Source of the DNA: Planctomycetota bacterium
Lineage (GTDB): Bacteria > Planctomycetota > MHYJ01 > WSZJ01 > JACPWG01
Length of the DNA: 11,609 nucleotides
Assembly: GCA_016220045.1 (NCBI GenBank)
Contig: JACRIP010000543.1
Location: 1 to 11,609, forward strand
Direction: 5' to 3'
Shown: piece by piece, positions 1 through 7,267 of the stretch
Numbering within the stretch: the first letter of the stretch is position 1
How the letters are laid out: the number at the start of each line of letters is the position of its first letter
The notes under the pieces: generated by a model
The model's input: only the letters and a program-made list of their open reading frames with translations
What the model was told of the DNA's origin: nothing
The model's database searches: none
Position numbers and translations under genes: made by a program

Positions 1-119
1 AACCCGGACCCGCTGCAGCCGGCCAGCCCGGCCCCGAGCGCCAGCAGGGCCGCGGCGCGCGCCGCCCGGCGCCGCAGGCCGCCGAGCCCCCGGCCATCCG
101 GCACGCGGTTCTTGCGCAT
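1..119 (-). CDS. Lipoprotein N-terminus (partial, runs off the left edge)
   Basis: Reading leftward from an ATG at 119, the only visible part is 39 codons. They start MRKNRVPDGRG, continue with an Arg-rich stretch, then a hydrophobic run (AAALLALGAGLAGC) and SGSG. LAGC at residues 32-35 is a lipobox, so Cys35 would be lipidated after signal peptidase II cleavage and the mature protein anchored in a membrane. The charged n-region is longer than usual. A GGAGG sequence lies 11 nt upstream, inside the 19-bp gap after the stop of the HEAT-like gene, so the two are probably co-transcribed. The functional domain lies outside the window and no role can be assigned. Confidence 0.6.
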   Translation of the reverse strand, partial: MRKNRVPDGRGLGGLRRRAARAAALLALGAGLAGCSGSG

Positions 120-138
120 CACGTGGAGTGCCTCCGGG

Positions 139-924
139 TCAATTGTGGGCTGGGGCAAAGGCCTTGTTCTTGTTCTCGCGCCACCACTTGACGTAGTCCT
201 CGATCTCCGTGCCCGGGAAGTCGCGGGTCTTCATGCCGAGCGCGGCGGCCACCGCCTCCTGGGTCTTGCGCACGTAGTCGGAGCGGACGTCGTTGGGCGG
301 ACCGCTCACGTTCTGGCCCGGAGCGGTAAGGTCTTCGCCGTATTTCAGGAGGTTCTCGACCGATTCGCGCACCTTGATCTTGCCGAGCGCGGCGATGGCG
401 GCGGCCACGGGCAGGGTCGCGTCCTCTTCCTTGGTCTTCTTGACGTCGTACTTGAGGCCGCGCGAGCGCAGGAACTTGCCCAGGCCGGGGACGGCGCGCG
501 CGTCGTGGCAGTTGCCGATGGCGTCGTAGAGCGCGGTCAGCACCTTGTCCGGAACCTTGCCGGCACCGAGGGCGGCCTCCAGGTGGGGCAGGCAGCGTCC
601 GTCCTCGAACCCGCCCAGGGCCCGCGCCGCGGCGATGCGCACGGTTTCGGTATCGGTGGTGAGGAACCGGGCGAGGGTCTGGTAGATCTGCGGATGGCGC
701 ACGCCCGCGAGCCCGTCCAGGGCCGCGATGCGCTTGGCCTCGTCGCGGTCGACGCTGGCCTTCTTGAAGGCGTCGAGCGCGGTCTTGACCTCTTCGGCCG
801 TCGCATCCGGCGGCGGGGCCGGGGGCGCCGCCGGGGCCGGCGCCGGCTCGGCGGCGGCGGGATGGAGGGCGACCAGAGCGCCGAGGAGGAGGACCAGGGC
901 GAACGTCAGGACGCTGCGCAGCAT
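139..924 (-). CDS. Secreted HEAT-repeat-like protein
   Basis: A 261-residue protein. The ATG at 924 is preferred over an upstream in-frame ATG at 1017 because it opens a clean signal peptide: hydrophobic residues 4-20, then HPAAA|E with likely signal peptidase I cleavage after Ala25. A Pro/Ala-rich linker (about 26-42) follows. Residues 43-235 are paired amphipathic helices of HEAT/PBS-lyase type, for example ALDGLAGV..PQIYQTLARFL, VRIAAARALGGF, CLPHLEAAL, and LPVAAAIAALGKI. Such repeats bind other proteins and have no catalytic residues. The tail is basic and Trp-rich (YVKWWRENKNK). GGAAGG lies 11 nt upstream of the start. It is first in a leftward transcript with the lipoprotein at 119. It is likely periplasmic; its partner is unknown. 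Confidence 0.8.
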   Translation of the reverse strand: MLRSVLTFALVLLLGALVALHPAAAEPAPAPAAPPAPPPDATAEEVKTALDAFKKASVDRDEAKRIAALDGLAGVRHPQIYQTLARFLTTDTETVRIAAARALGGFEDGRCLPHLEAALGAGKVPDKVLTALYDAIGNCHDARAVPGLGKFLRSRGLKYDVKKTKEEDATLPVAAAIAALGKIKVRESVENLLKYGEDLTAPGQNVSGPPNDVRSDYVRKTQEAVAAALGMKTRDFPGTEIEDYVKWWRENKNKAFAPAHN

Positions 925-1002
925 GGCGAAACCTGCCTTCCAATTCCTTCCGGAGTCACGACGCCTCTCGCCAGGGCGAAAAGGCGCTCTTCGAAACGCG
1001 CG

Positions 1003-1031
1003 ATGATACCGCTGCACCGTCGGCGAGGCAA
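1003..1031 (-). promoter_or_regulatory. Sigma70-type promoter for the leftward genes
   Basis: On the minus strand TTGCCT (1031-1026) is followed after 17 bp by TATCAT (1008-1003). The matches to TTGACA and TATAAT are 4/6 and 5/6. Transcription would begin near 996, giving a leader of about 70 nt before the ATG at 924. AT-rich hexamers stand out in this GC-rich DNA. Confidence 0.55.
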
Positions 1032-1060
1032 GGCAAAAGGCGGTCGCCGGCGCATCCGCC

Positions 1061-1089
1061 TTGACGCGGTTGCGCGCCGGAACTATACT
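1061..1089 (+). promoter_or_regulatory. Sigma70-type promoter for the four-gene sugar operon
   Basis: TTGACG (1061-1066) and TATACT (1084-1089) are separated by exactly 17 bp; each matches the consensus in 5 of 6 positions. The predicted start is near 1096, leaving about 100 nt of leader before the ATG at 1196. This site rules out upstream in-frame starts for the radical SAM gene. The -35 box lies only 29 bp from the -35 box of the leftward promoter, so one regulator could affect both. Confidence 0.7.
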
Positions 1090-1195
1090 TCCACGGCGTG
1101 AGCGTTGCCAAAAGGCCGGGCGTGCGCGTCGAGGTCCGAATACGGGGGGGGGCTACTACCACGGCCTGGGCAGGCGGTCCGAGAAGGGAATCGAG

Positions 1196-3184
1196 ATGGC
1201 CGAAAGCGGCTCAGGCGCCTGCCGGGTGGGACTCGTTCAGGTCAACAACAGCTTCTCCGGCCAGAACTATCTCCCCTACTCCGTAGGCCTGCTCCAGGCC
1301 TACGTGCAACGCCACGCGCCGGCGGCGGCCCGCTACGAGTTCCTGCTGCCGCTCTACAAGCGCGTCCCCGTCGAGGAGGCGGTGCGCCACCTGCGCTCCG
1401 CGGAGATCGTCGGGTTCAGCGTCTACGTCTGGAACATCGAGATCTCCCTGGCGATCGCCCGCCGCCTCAAGGCCCTCCGCCCCGACCTCCTGATCGTCTT
1501 CGGCGGACCTCACGTTCCGGATCGCGCCGAGGCCTTCCTGCGCCGGCATCCCTTCATCGACCTCGCCTGCCACGGCGAGGGCGAAGCGACCTTCCTGCAG
1601 GTGCTGGAGCATTTCCCCGAGCGCGCCTGGGAGGCCGTCCCCTCCCTCAGCTACCTCGCGGCCGACGGCGCCTTCGTCCACCATCCCAAGGCCGCGCGCC
1701 TGCGCGATCTCTCGGTCATCCCTTCCCCCTACCTCGCCGGCGTGTTCGACCCGCTCATGCGCGCCTGCCCCGAGGAACGCTGGCTCATCCTCTGGGAAAC
1801 CAATCGCGGCTGCCCCTTCAGTTGCACCTTCTGCGACTGGGGCTCCTCCATCGCCTCCAAGGTCTTCCAATTCGACCTGCCGCGCCTGAGCGCCGAAATC
1901 GACTGGTTCGCCGCCCGCAAGATCGAGTTCATCTTCTGCTGCGACGCCAATTTCGGCATCCTGCCCCGGGATCTCGACCTGGTGAAACTGGCGGTCGCGG
2001 CCAAGCAGGAGCACGGCTACCCCCAGGCCCTCTCGGTGCAGAATACCAAGAACGCCACCGAGCGGGCCTACCAGGCGCAGAAGATGCTCGCGGACGCCGG
2101 GCTCAATAAGGGAGTCACCCTCTCCCTGCAATCCACCGACGCCGCCACCCTGAAGGCCGTCAAGCGCGACAACATTTCGCTCAAGACCTACGAGGAACTG
2201 CAGCGGCGCTTCGCCCGCGACCGGATCGAAACCTACTCCGATATGATCCTGGGAATGCCTGAGGAGACCTACGAGTCCTTCGTCAACGGCATTTCCCAGG
2301 TCGTCGAGAACGGCCAGCACAACCGCATCCAGTTCAACAACCTCGCCGTCCTGCCGAACGCCGAGATGGGCGATCCCGCCTATCAGCAGAAGTACGGCAT
2401 GGTCCTTAAGACCTCGAAAATCATCAATATCCACGGCTCCCTGCTGACGGCCGAGGACGAGGTCCAGGAGTACCAGGAACTGGTGATCGCGACCCACTCC
2501 ATGCCGCCGGCGCAGTGGGCCAGGACCCGCGCCTTCTGCTGGATGGTCGCCTTCCTGCACTTCGACAAGATCTTCCAGATCCCGCTCATTCTCGCCCACG
2601 AGGAGTGCGGGATCGAATACCGCCGGCTCTTCGAGGCCTTCTCCGAGGGCGACCTGTCCGACTATCCGATCCTGCGCGAGACCATGGAGTTCTTCCACGC
2701 CAAGGCGCTCGACATTCAGAACGGCGGCGAAGAGTACTGCCGTTCGGAGCGGTGGCTCAATATCTACTGGCCGGCCGACGAACTGCGCTTCATCCTGCTC
2801 TGCACCGAGGGCAAGCTGGATCGGTTCTACGAAGAGGCGGAGCGCCTGCTCACCCGGTTCCTGGCGGCGCAGGGCGCGGTGCTCCCGGCGGACCTCCTGC
2901 CGCAGGCGGTGCTGCTGAATCGCAGCCTGGTGAAGCTCCCGTTCCAGACCGAGGACCTGAATCTCGAACTGGACTTCAGCATCTGGGACTACTACCGCTC
3001 GGTGCTGGAGGGCGAGAAGGCGCCGCTCACCCGCGGCCGGTCGGTCCATCACATCGATCGCACCAGCCGGGTCCACCGCACCTGGGAAGAGTGGTGCGAG
3101 CAGGTGGTGTGGTACGGGAACAAGAAGGGCGCCTATCTCTATTCCAGCCAGGAGGTGGTGCCCGAGCTGGAAGGCCATTATTGA
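1196..3184 (+). CDS. B12-binding-type radical SAM protein
   Basis: A 662-residue cytoplasmic enzyme. The ATG at 1196 is chosen because GAGAAGGGA lies just upstream and the promoter at 1061-1089 excludes earlier in-frame starts. Residues 10-170 form a Rossmann-like cobalamin-binding-type domain (VGLVQVNN, FSVYVWNIE, VFGGPHVPD at 101-109, HGEGE at 126-130). No DxHxxG motif is present, so any cobalamin would bind base-off without a His ligand. The radical SAM core follows: C206-x3-C210-x2-C213 in GCPFSCTFCDWG, which ligates the 4Fe-4S cluster that cleaves S-adenosylmethionine. DMILGMPEET (349-358) is a late core motif. The last 240 residues are a helical extension typical of this subfamily. Members methylate or rearrange unactivated carbons. 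Its position at the head of an aldo/keto reductase, glycosyltransferase and epimerase operon suggests modification of a sugar or lipid precursor. The exact reaction is unknown. Confidence 0.9.
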   Translation: MAESGSGACRVGLVQVNNSFSGQNYLPYSVGLLQAYVQRHAPAAARYEFLLPLYKRVPVEEAVRHLRSAEIVGFSVYVWNIEISLAIARRLKALRPDLLIVFGGPHVPDRAEAFLRRHPFIDLACHGEGEATFLQVLEHFPERAWEAVPSLSYLAADGAFVHHPKAARLRDLSVIPSPYLAGVFDPLMRACPEERWLILWETNRGCPFSCTFCDWGSSIASKVFQFDLPRLSAEIDWFAARKIEFIFCCDANFGILPRDLDLVKLAVAAKQEHGYPQALSVQNTKNATERAYQAQKMLADAGLNKGVTLSLQSTDAATLKAVKRDNISLKTYEELQRRFARDRIETYSDMILGMPEETYESFVNGISQVVENGQHNRIQFNNLAVLPNAEMGDPAYQQKYGMVLKTSKIINIHGSLLTAEDEVQEYQELVIATHSMPPAQWARTRAFCWMVAFLHFDKIFQIPLILAHEECGIEYRRLFEAFSEGDLSDYPILRETMEFFHAKALDIQNGGEEYCRSERWLNIYWPADELRFILLCTEGKLDRFYEEAERLLTRFLAAQGAVLPADLLPQAVLLNRSLVKLPFQTEDLNLELDFSIWDYYRSVLEGEKAPLTRGRSVHHIDRTSRVHRTWEEWCEQVVWYGNKKGAYLYSSQEVVPELEGHY

Positions 3185-3185
3185 G

Positions 3186-4154
3186 ATGCGCTACCGCCGA
3201 CTCGGACGGTCCGCGGCCGAGGTTTCCGAAATCGGCTTCGGGGCCTGGGGAGTGGGCGGCACGCATGGGGGGGCGGTGGCCTACGGCCCCACCGACGACG
3301 CCGTCTCGCGGCGCGCCCTGCGGCGGGCGGTCGAGCGCGGCATCACCTGCTTCGACACCGCGGACATGTATGGCTGCGGCCACAGCGAGCGGCTGCTCGG
3401 CGAGGAGCTGGCGCCGGACCGCGCCCGGGTTTTCCTCGCCACCAAGGCGGGCATGCTCGACGCCGCGGGCACGCAGGACTTCTCGCCCGGGTATCTGCGG
3501 GAGGCGCTGGACCGCAGCCTGGCGCGGCTGCGCACCGGCTACGTGGACCTCTTCCAGCTTCATAGCCCGCCGATCGACGCGGTGGCGGGCAACCGGCCGC
3601 TGCTCGACGCTCTGGCGGACCTGAAGCGCGCCGGGAAGGCTCGCCACGTGGGGATCTCGGTGCGCTCGCCCGCGGAGGGGCTGCGCGCCGCGGAGCTGCC
3701 GATCGACGCGCTCCAGGTCAACTACAACCTGACCGACCAGCGCGCCGCGGTCTCGGGACTTCTCGATCTCTGCGGCCGGCGCGGCATCGGCGTGATCGTC
3801 CGGACGCCGCTCTGTTTCGGCTTTCTCGCCGGCGTCTCTCGGGGGGATGCCGGATTCGATCCCGCGGACCATCGCAGCCGCTGGTCGCCCGCCCAGCGGG
3901 CGCTCTGGGAGGATGCCCACCGCCGCTTCGCCGGGCTGCTGGCGGCCGCTCCCGGCCTGACCCCCGCGCAGTTCGCGCTTTGCTTCTGCCTCGCGCATCC
4001 CGCGGTGTCTACGGTGATCCCGGGGATGCTGACGCCGGAGCAGGTGGAGGAGAACGCGGCGGCCGCGGACGCCGGCCCGCTGAGCGCCGAGCAGATGGCG
4101 GGGATCGCCCGTATCGATCGTGAAAACGTCTTCTTTCTCCCGGGACGCGCATGA
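3186..4154 (+). CDS. Aldo/keto reductase
   Basis: A 322-residue NAD(P)H-dependent TIM-barrel oxidoreductase of usual length for the family. The full catalytic tetrad is visible: Asp57 and Tyr62 in FDTADMYG, Lys87 in ATKAG, and His126 in LFQLHSPP. The barrel strand QVNYN lies at 177-181, and VIPGMLTPEQVEEN at 277-290 is the family's cofactor phosphate-binding segment. The start ATG lies one base after the stop of the radical SAM gene, so translation is probably coupled. Its stop overlaps the glycosyltransferase start (ATGA). In this operon it may reduce a carbonyl on a nucleotide sugar or other precursor, or interconvert a keto-sugar. The substrate cannot be read from the sequence. Confidence 0.93.
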   Translation: MRYRRLGRSAAEVSEIGFGAWGVGGTHGGAVAYGPTDDAVSRRALRRAVERGITCFDTADMYGCGHSERLLGEELAPDRARVFLATKAGMLDAAGTQDFSPGYLREALDRSLARLRTGYVDLFQLHSPPIDAVAGNRPLLDALADLKRAGKARHVGISVRSPAEGLRAAELPIDALQVNYNLTDQRAAVSGLLDLCGRRGIGVIVRTPLCFGFLAGVSRGDAGFDPADHRSRWSPAQRALWEDAHRRFAGLLAAAPGLTPAQFALCFCLAHPAVSTVIPGMLTPEQVEENAAAADAGPLSAEQMAGIARIDRENVFFLPGRA

Positions 4155-4882
4155 CGCAACCGATCACGAGCATCGACCTGGTGCTCCCCACCCTCAACGA
4201 GATCGAGGGGATGAAGGCGATCTGGCCGTTGATCGACCGCTCGCTGTTCCACGAGGTCATCGTCGCCGACGGCAGTTCTACCGACGGCACCGTCGAGTAC
4301 AGCCGCGCCCAGGGCCTGACGGTGGTGACTCAGCCGGGGAAGGGCCTGCCCGACGCCGAGGCGGCGGCCTACCGGCACTCCCGGGCGGACGCGCTCATCG
4401 TATTCACGCCCGACGGCAACTCCCTTCCCGAATTGCTGGCGCCGATGTGCGCCGAACTCCGCGCCGGGGCCGACGTCGTGGTGGGCTCCCGCTACCTCGG
4501 CGCGGCCACGAGCGCGGACGACGACGAGGTCACCGGCTTCGGCAATGCGTTCTTCGTCACCCTCGTCAACCTGCTCTTCCGCCGCCGCTACACGGATGTG
4601 CTCGTGGCCCTCCGGGGGTATCGCCGCAGCGCGATCGAGCAGATGGGGCTGGCGACGATGGATCAGGAGAACTGGCTGCGCCAGAATTTCTTCCTGATGA
4701 ACAGTTGGGAGCTCGGGAGCACGCTGCGCGCGACCCGCCTGGGCCTGCGGGTGGTGGAGGTTCCGGGGGACGAGCCGGCGCGCATCGGCGGCGAGCGGAA
4801 GCTGTCGATCATCCGCAACGGAACCGCCTGCCTGCTCCAGATCGTCTTCGATTTCGTCGCCTACCGGCCCCAGCGCAGGTGA
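4151..4882 (+). CDS. Family 2 glycosyltransferase (GT-A fold)
   Basis: A 243-residue single-domain transferase, similar in plan to dolichyl/undecaprenyl-phosphate sugar synthases without the C-terminal membrane domain. Visible motifs are LPTLNE (12-17), DGSSTDGT (40-47, nucleotide binding), TPDGNS (86-91), VGSRY (111-115), and GNAFFVTLVNLLFRR (131-145), which resembles the membrane-associated acceptor helix of DPM-type enzymes. The usual metal-binding DxD-type motif is replaced by D88-G-N90, so metal coordination may differ. Its start overlaps the stop of the aldo/keto reductase by 4 bp (ATGA), which indicates coupling. It probably transfers a sugar from a nucleotide donor to a lipid carrier at the inner face of the membrane. 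Donor and acceptor are unknown. Confidence 0.9.
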   Translation: MTQPITSIDLVLPTLNEIEGMKAIWPLIDRSLFHEVIVADGSSTDGTVEYSRAQGLTVVTQPGKGLPDAEAAAYRHSRADALIVFTPDGNSLPELLAPMCAELRAGADVVVGSRYLGAATSADDDEVTGFGNAFFVTLVNLLFRRRYTDVLVALRGYRRSAIEQMGLATMDQENWLRQNFFLMNSWELGSTLRATRLGLRVVEVPGDEPARIGGERKLSIIRNGTACLLQIVFDFVAYRPQRR

Positions 4883-4890
4883 GTCGCCGC

Positions 4891-5847
4891 ATGCCCGCCG
4901 CATCTGGACTCCAGGTGATCACCGGAGGGACCGGTTTCATCGGTCGGCACCTGACGGAGCTTTTGTCCGCGCGCGGCGACGCGGTGCGGATCGTGAGCCG
5001 GAATACCGGGGTCCGGCCCGCGCCGGCGGGGGTCGAGGAGCTGCGGGCGGATCTCTCCCGGCCGGAGGAGTGCCGCCGGGCCTGTGCGGGCGCGCACACG
5101 GTGATCCACGCCGCCGGGCTGGTCGGGGCCGCGGGCGTGGGGCCGCTCGCCACGATGCAGAACCTGACGACCAATCTGGTGCTCACCGCCCAGATGCTGC
5201 AGGCGGCGTGGGAGGCGGGCGCGAAACGCTTCCTGCTCTTCGGCAGCAGCACCGCGTATCCGGCCGCCGACCATCCGGTGACCGAAGAGGAGTTATGGGC
5301 GGGGCCTCCGCATCCGGCGTACTTCGGCTACGGCTGGATGCGGCGCTACCTGGAGCGGCTGGGGGAGTTCGTCGCGTCGAAGTCGGATCTGCGGGTCGTC
5401 GTGGTCCGGCCCTCGGCGGTGTACGGGCCGGGGGATCGGTTCGACGCGGCGAGCGGGCATGTGATTCCGTCGCTGATCCGGCGGGCGGTGGAGCGGGAGA
5501 ATCCGTTCGTGGTCTGGGGCGACGGCTCCGAAGTACGGGACTTCCTGCATGTGCGGGACTTCGCGCGCGGCTGTGTGCTGGCGCTGGATCGCCTGAGCGG
5601 CGGGGGGGCGATCAACATCGCGGCGGGTCGGGGGGTGACGATCCGGGAGCTGGTGGCGCTGGTCCTGCGCGCGGCCGGGCATGCGGGGGCGCAGGTCGTC
5701 TTCGATCCGACCAAGCCGACGGCGATTCCGCGCCGCACGGTCGACATCGGGAAGGCGGAGCGGCTGCTCGGGTTTCGCCCCGAGATCGGGCTGGAGGAGG
5801 GGCTGCGCGAGACGGTCGCCTGGTACGTGGCGGCAGCCGGGCGCTGA
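4891..5847 (+). CDS. NAD-dependent sugar epimerase/dehydratase (extended SDR)
   Basis: A 318-residue extended short-chain dehydrogenase. The ATG at 4891 is chosen because GGTGAG precedes it by 8 nt and the Rossmann motif TGGTGFIG (11-18) follows immediately. Other marks are HAAG (73-76), GSSTAYP (118-124, catalytic Ser/Thr), Tyr147, VVRPSAVYGPGDRF (171-184), and DFLHVRDFA (217-225, substrate-binding). The tail FDPTKPTAIPRRTVDIGKA resembles GDP-fucose synthase-type enzymes. In the usual YxxxK dyad the expected Lys appears as Arg151 (Y147-GWM-R151), a departure from the family rule. It lies 8 bp after the glycosyltransferase and ends the operon. It probably epimerises, reduces or dehydrates the nucleotide sugar used by the transferase. 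The substrate is not determinable. Confidence 0.92.
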   Translation: MPAASGLQVITGGTGFIGRHLTELLSARGDAVRIVSRNTGVRPAPAGVEELRADLSRPEECRRACAGAHTVIHAAGLVGAAGVGPLATMQNLTTNLVLTAQMLQAAWEAGAKRFLLFGSSTAYPAADHPVTEEELWAGPPHPAYFGYGWMRRYLERLGEFVASKSDLRVVVVRPSAVYGPGDRFDAASGHVIPSLIRRAVERENPFVVWGDGSEVRDFLHVRDFARGCVLALDRLSGGGAINIAAGRGVTIRELVALVLRAAGHAGAQVVFDPTKPTAIPRRTVDIGKAERLLGFRPEIGLEEGLRETVAWYVAAAGR

Positions 5848-5880
5848 GTGGCGGGGGGGCGGGTCGTGACCGGACGCTGC

Positions 5881-5900
5881 GGGGCGGTGCGGTGCGCCCC
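5881..5900 (+). terminator. Possible terminator hairpin after the sugar operon
   Basis: GGGGCG (5881-5886) and CGCCCC (5895-5900) can form a 6-bp all-GC stem with an 8-nt loop, 33 bp after the epimerase stop. There is only a short U-run further on (TTTT near 5921), so intrinsic termination would be weak. It sits where the operon should end and separates it from the MsrA gene. Confidence 0.3.
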
Positions 5901-6007
5901 CCGACCGGGAAACCCTGGAATTTTCCGACGTGCCATGGCGTACTGGGAGGCAGGTCGTCGGCGCTCCCGGCGTTGCTCAGGCTGTCGACCCGGTGCGGAG
6001 GCGTTCC

Positions 6008-6877
6008 ATGGTGTACCAGGGCGAGCACCCGTCGGGACTTTCCGGCCGTTTCCGCGTGCTGCTCTTCCTCGCGGGCGTGCTGGCCCCGCTCGGCGCGTGG
6101 GCGCTGTTCGCGGCGCCCGCGCTCCCCGCGGACGAGCCGAGTGCCTCCGTCCCCGCCGCCCCTTCGGCCCCCGCCGCAACCCCCGGTCAGGAGTCCGCTC
6201 CCATGCTCTCGACTCGCGAAGCCCCTGCCCGACCGGCGCTGCCGCCGATCGATCTCGCCGCGCCGCAGGCGATCGAGACCGCCACCTTCGCGCTCGGCTG
6301 ATTCTGGGGCCCCGACTCCCGGTTCGGGAGCTTGCCCGGCGTGGTGCGCACGCGCGTGGGCTACGCCGGCGGGAAGCATTCGGACCCGACCTACCACGAT
6401 CTAGGGGATCACACCGAGACGACCGAGATCGATTTCGACCCGACCCGCATCACCTACGGGCAACTGCTCGACCTCTTCTGGGAGTCGCACAATCCCTGCG
6501 CCGCCGCCTGGAGCCGACAGTACATGTCGGCGATCTTCTATCACGGCGAGGAGCAGCGGCGTCTCGCCTGCGCGTCCCGCGATCGGGTCGCCGCCGCGCG
6601 CGGCGAGCAGGTGACCACCGAAATCGCCCCCGCCGGCCGCTTCACCGTCGCCGAGGACTATCACCAGAAGTACAGCCTACGGAATACACTGGAGCTGATG
6701 CGCGAGTTCAAACGCTTCTACCCCGGGGCGCGCGACTTCATAAACTCGACCGCGGCGGCGCGGGTGAATGGCTATCTCGGCGGGCACGGGACGCGGGCCC
6801 AGCTCGAGGCGGAGCTGCCGAGCCTCGGGCTGTCGCCGGAGGCGGGGCGGCTGCTCCTGGCGCGCGCGCGCAAGTAA
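6008..6877 (+). CDS. msrA: Selenoprotein peptide methionine sulfoxide reductase A, exported (UGA at 6299-6301 read as Sec98)
   Basis: The enzyme reduces methionine-S-sulfoxide in oxidised proteins. Read through one in-frame TGA, it has 289 residues. The start at 6008 is set by GGAGG six bases upstream (5997-6001). Residues 14-40 are a hydrophobic export signal with likely cleavage at ALPA|DEP, then a Pro/Ala-rich linker to about 88. The catalytic domain begins ATFALG-U98-FWG, where MsrA has GCFWG, so the codon for the nucleophilic cysteine is UGA. Conserved motifs continue in the same frame: LPGVVRTRVGYAGG, HTET (Glu137, equivalent to E. coli Glu94), QYMSAIFY (171-178), and AEDYHQKY (216-223). 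Cys164 and Cys188 could act as resolving residues. The residue equivalent to E. coli Asp129 appears to be Ala167, seen also in related WSRQYxSA forms. A SECIS-like hairpin lies 20 nt after the UGA. The alternative, a pseudogene with one nonsense mutation, is less likely given the exact position and intact flanks. Confidence 0.88.
6302..6337 (+). promoter_or_regulatory. Bacterial SECIS-like element within msrA
   Basis: CTCCCG (6316-6321), loop GTT (6322-6324) and CGGGAG (6325-6330) form a perfect 6-bp stem-loop. The loop starts 20 nt after the UGA and its first base is G. Published bacterial SECIS rules ask for a stem of at least 4 bp, an apical loop of 3-14 nt with a G in the first two positions, and a distance of 16-37 nt; all are met. 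A lower stem GGGC (6307-6310) with GCCC (6334-6337) could extend it across an internal loop. The element would recruit SelB with Sec-tRNA. The hairpin must also encode protein (residues 103-108), which limits its form. Confidence 0.72.
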
Positions 6878-6994
6878 CCGACGTTCGCCGGGTGAAAGCC
6901 GCCCCTGGTCCGGCGGAATCCGGGCGACGATCGGCGACCGTAGATCGAGCCCCTCTTCCCGGGTCTGAGGTGCAAACAGGCGGCGGCGCGTTTC

Positions 6995-7267
6995 GTGTCC
7001 CCGCGAAGGAGACAGAAACCGCCCCGGAACCGCCAGAGCGTCCGCGACTGGAACGCCATAGTGGGTGCTGCGAGTCTCGTCGCTCGCTTCCGCGTGAGGG
7101 GCGACCCCCTTGCGCGCTACCCGGTCCGCCGCGTCGGCGCCCGCCGGCACGAAGAGCTGTGGGTACCAGCCGACGATTTCGAAACGCTCAACGTGGCGAT
7201 CACGGGGCCCCACGAGATCGTCCGCGAACCTCGCCGCCCGCCCGCGGTGGACGCCGCCGGGAGGTAG
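6995..7267 (+). CDS. Small protein similar to the ADP-ribosylation/crystallin J1-like family, probably N-truncated
   Basis: Ninety codons from a GTG. The C-terminal two-thirds look conserved and strongly G/C at third positions: RDWNA (37-41), VARFRVRGDPLARYPV, RRHEELWVPADDFETLN and GPHEIV. From memory, these match short (about 110 aa) proteins annotated as ADP-ribosylation/crystallin J1, which end in FVTRF, LARY..., ELWVPAEEL and GPIEV. Full members have an upstream PPRLPxQPIFYPV block; I cannot find it in any frame here. The first 30 residues (SPRRRQKPPRNRQ) are basic and unlike a folded domain. No good ribosome site precedes the GTG. It may be a 5'-eroded remnant or use a different start. 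Function is not established for the family. It lies 29 bp ahead of the next gene. Confidence 0.42.
   Translation: MSPRRRQKPPRNRQSVRDWNAIVGAASLVARFRVRGDPLARYPVRRVGARRHEELWVPADDFETLNVAITGPHEIVREPRRPPAVDAAGR

Noticed and set aside
112..1101. A 329-codon + strand frame across the HEAT-like gene
   Set aside because: Composition is that of a complementary-strand shadow. It lacks a ribosome site and runs through both promoters.
1096..1195. A cobalamin riboswitch in the leader of the radical SAM gene
   Set aside because: The leader is only about 100 nt and contains no B12-box-like sequence.
1211..3178. A 655-codon open frame antisense to the radical SAM gene
   Set aside because: It is a GC-bias shadow: no domain is visible and the sense frame has clear conserved motifs.
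6299..6301. The UGA as a simple nonsense mutation splitting msrA into two pieces
   Set aside because: The codon sits at the one catalytic position where Sec replaces Cys, a SECIS-like hairpin follows, and no other damage is seen in the gene.
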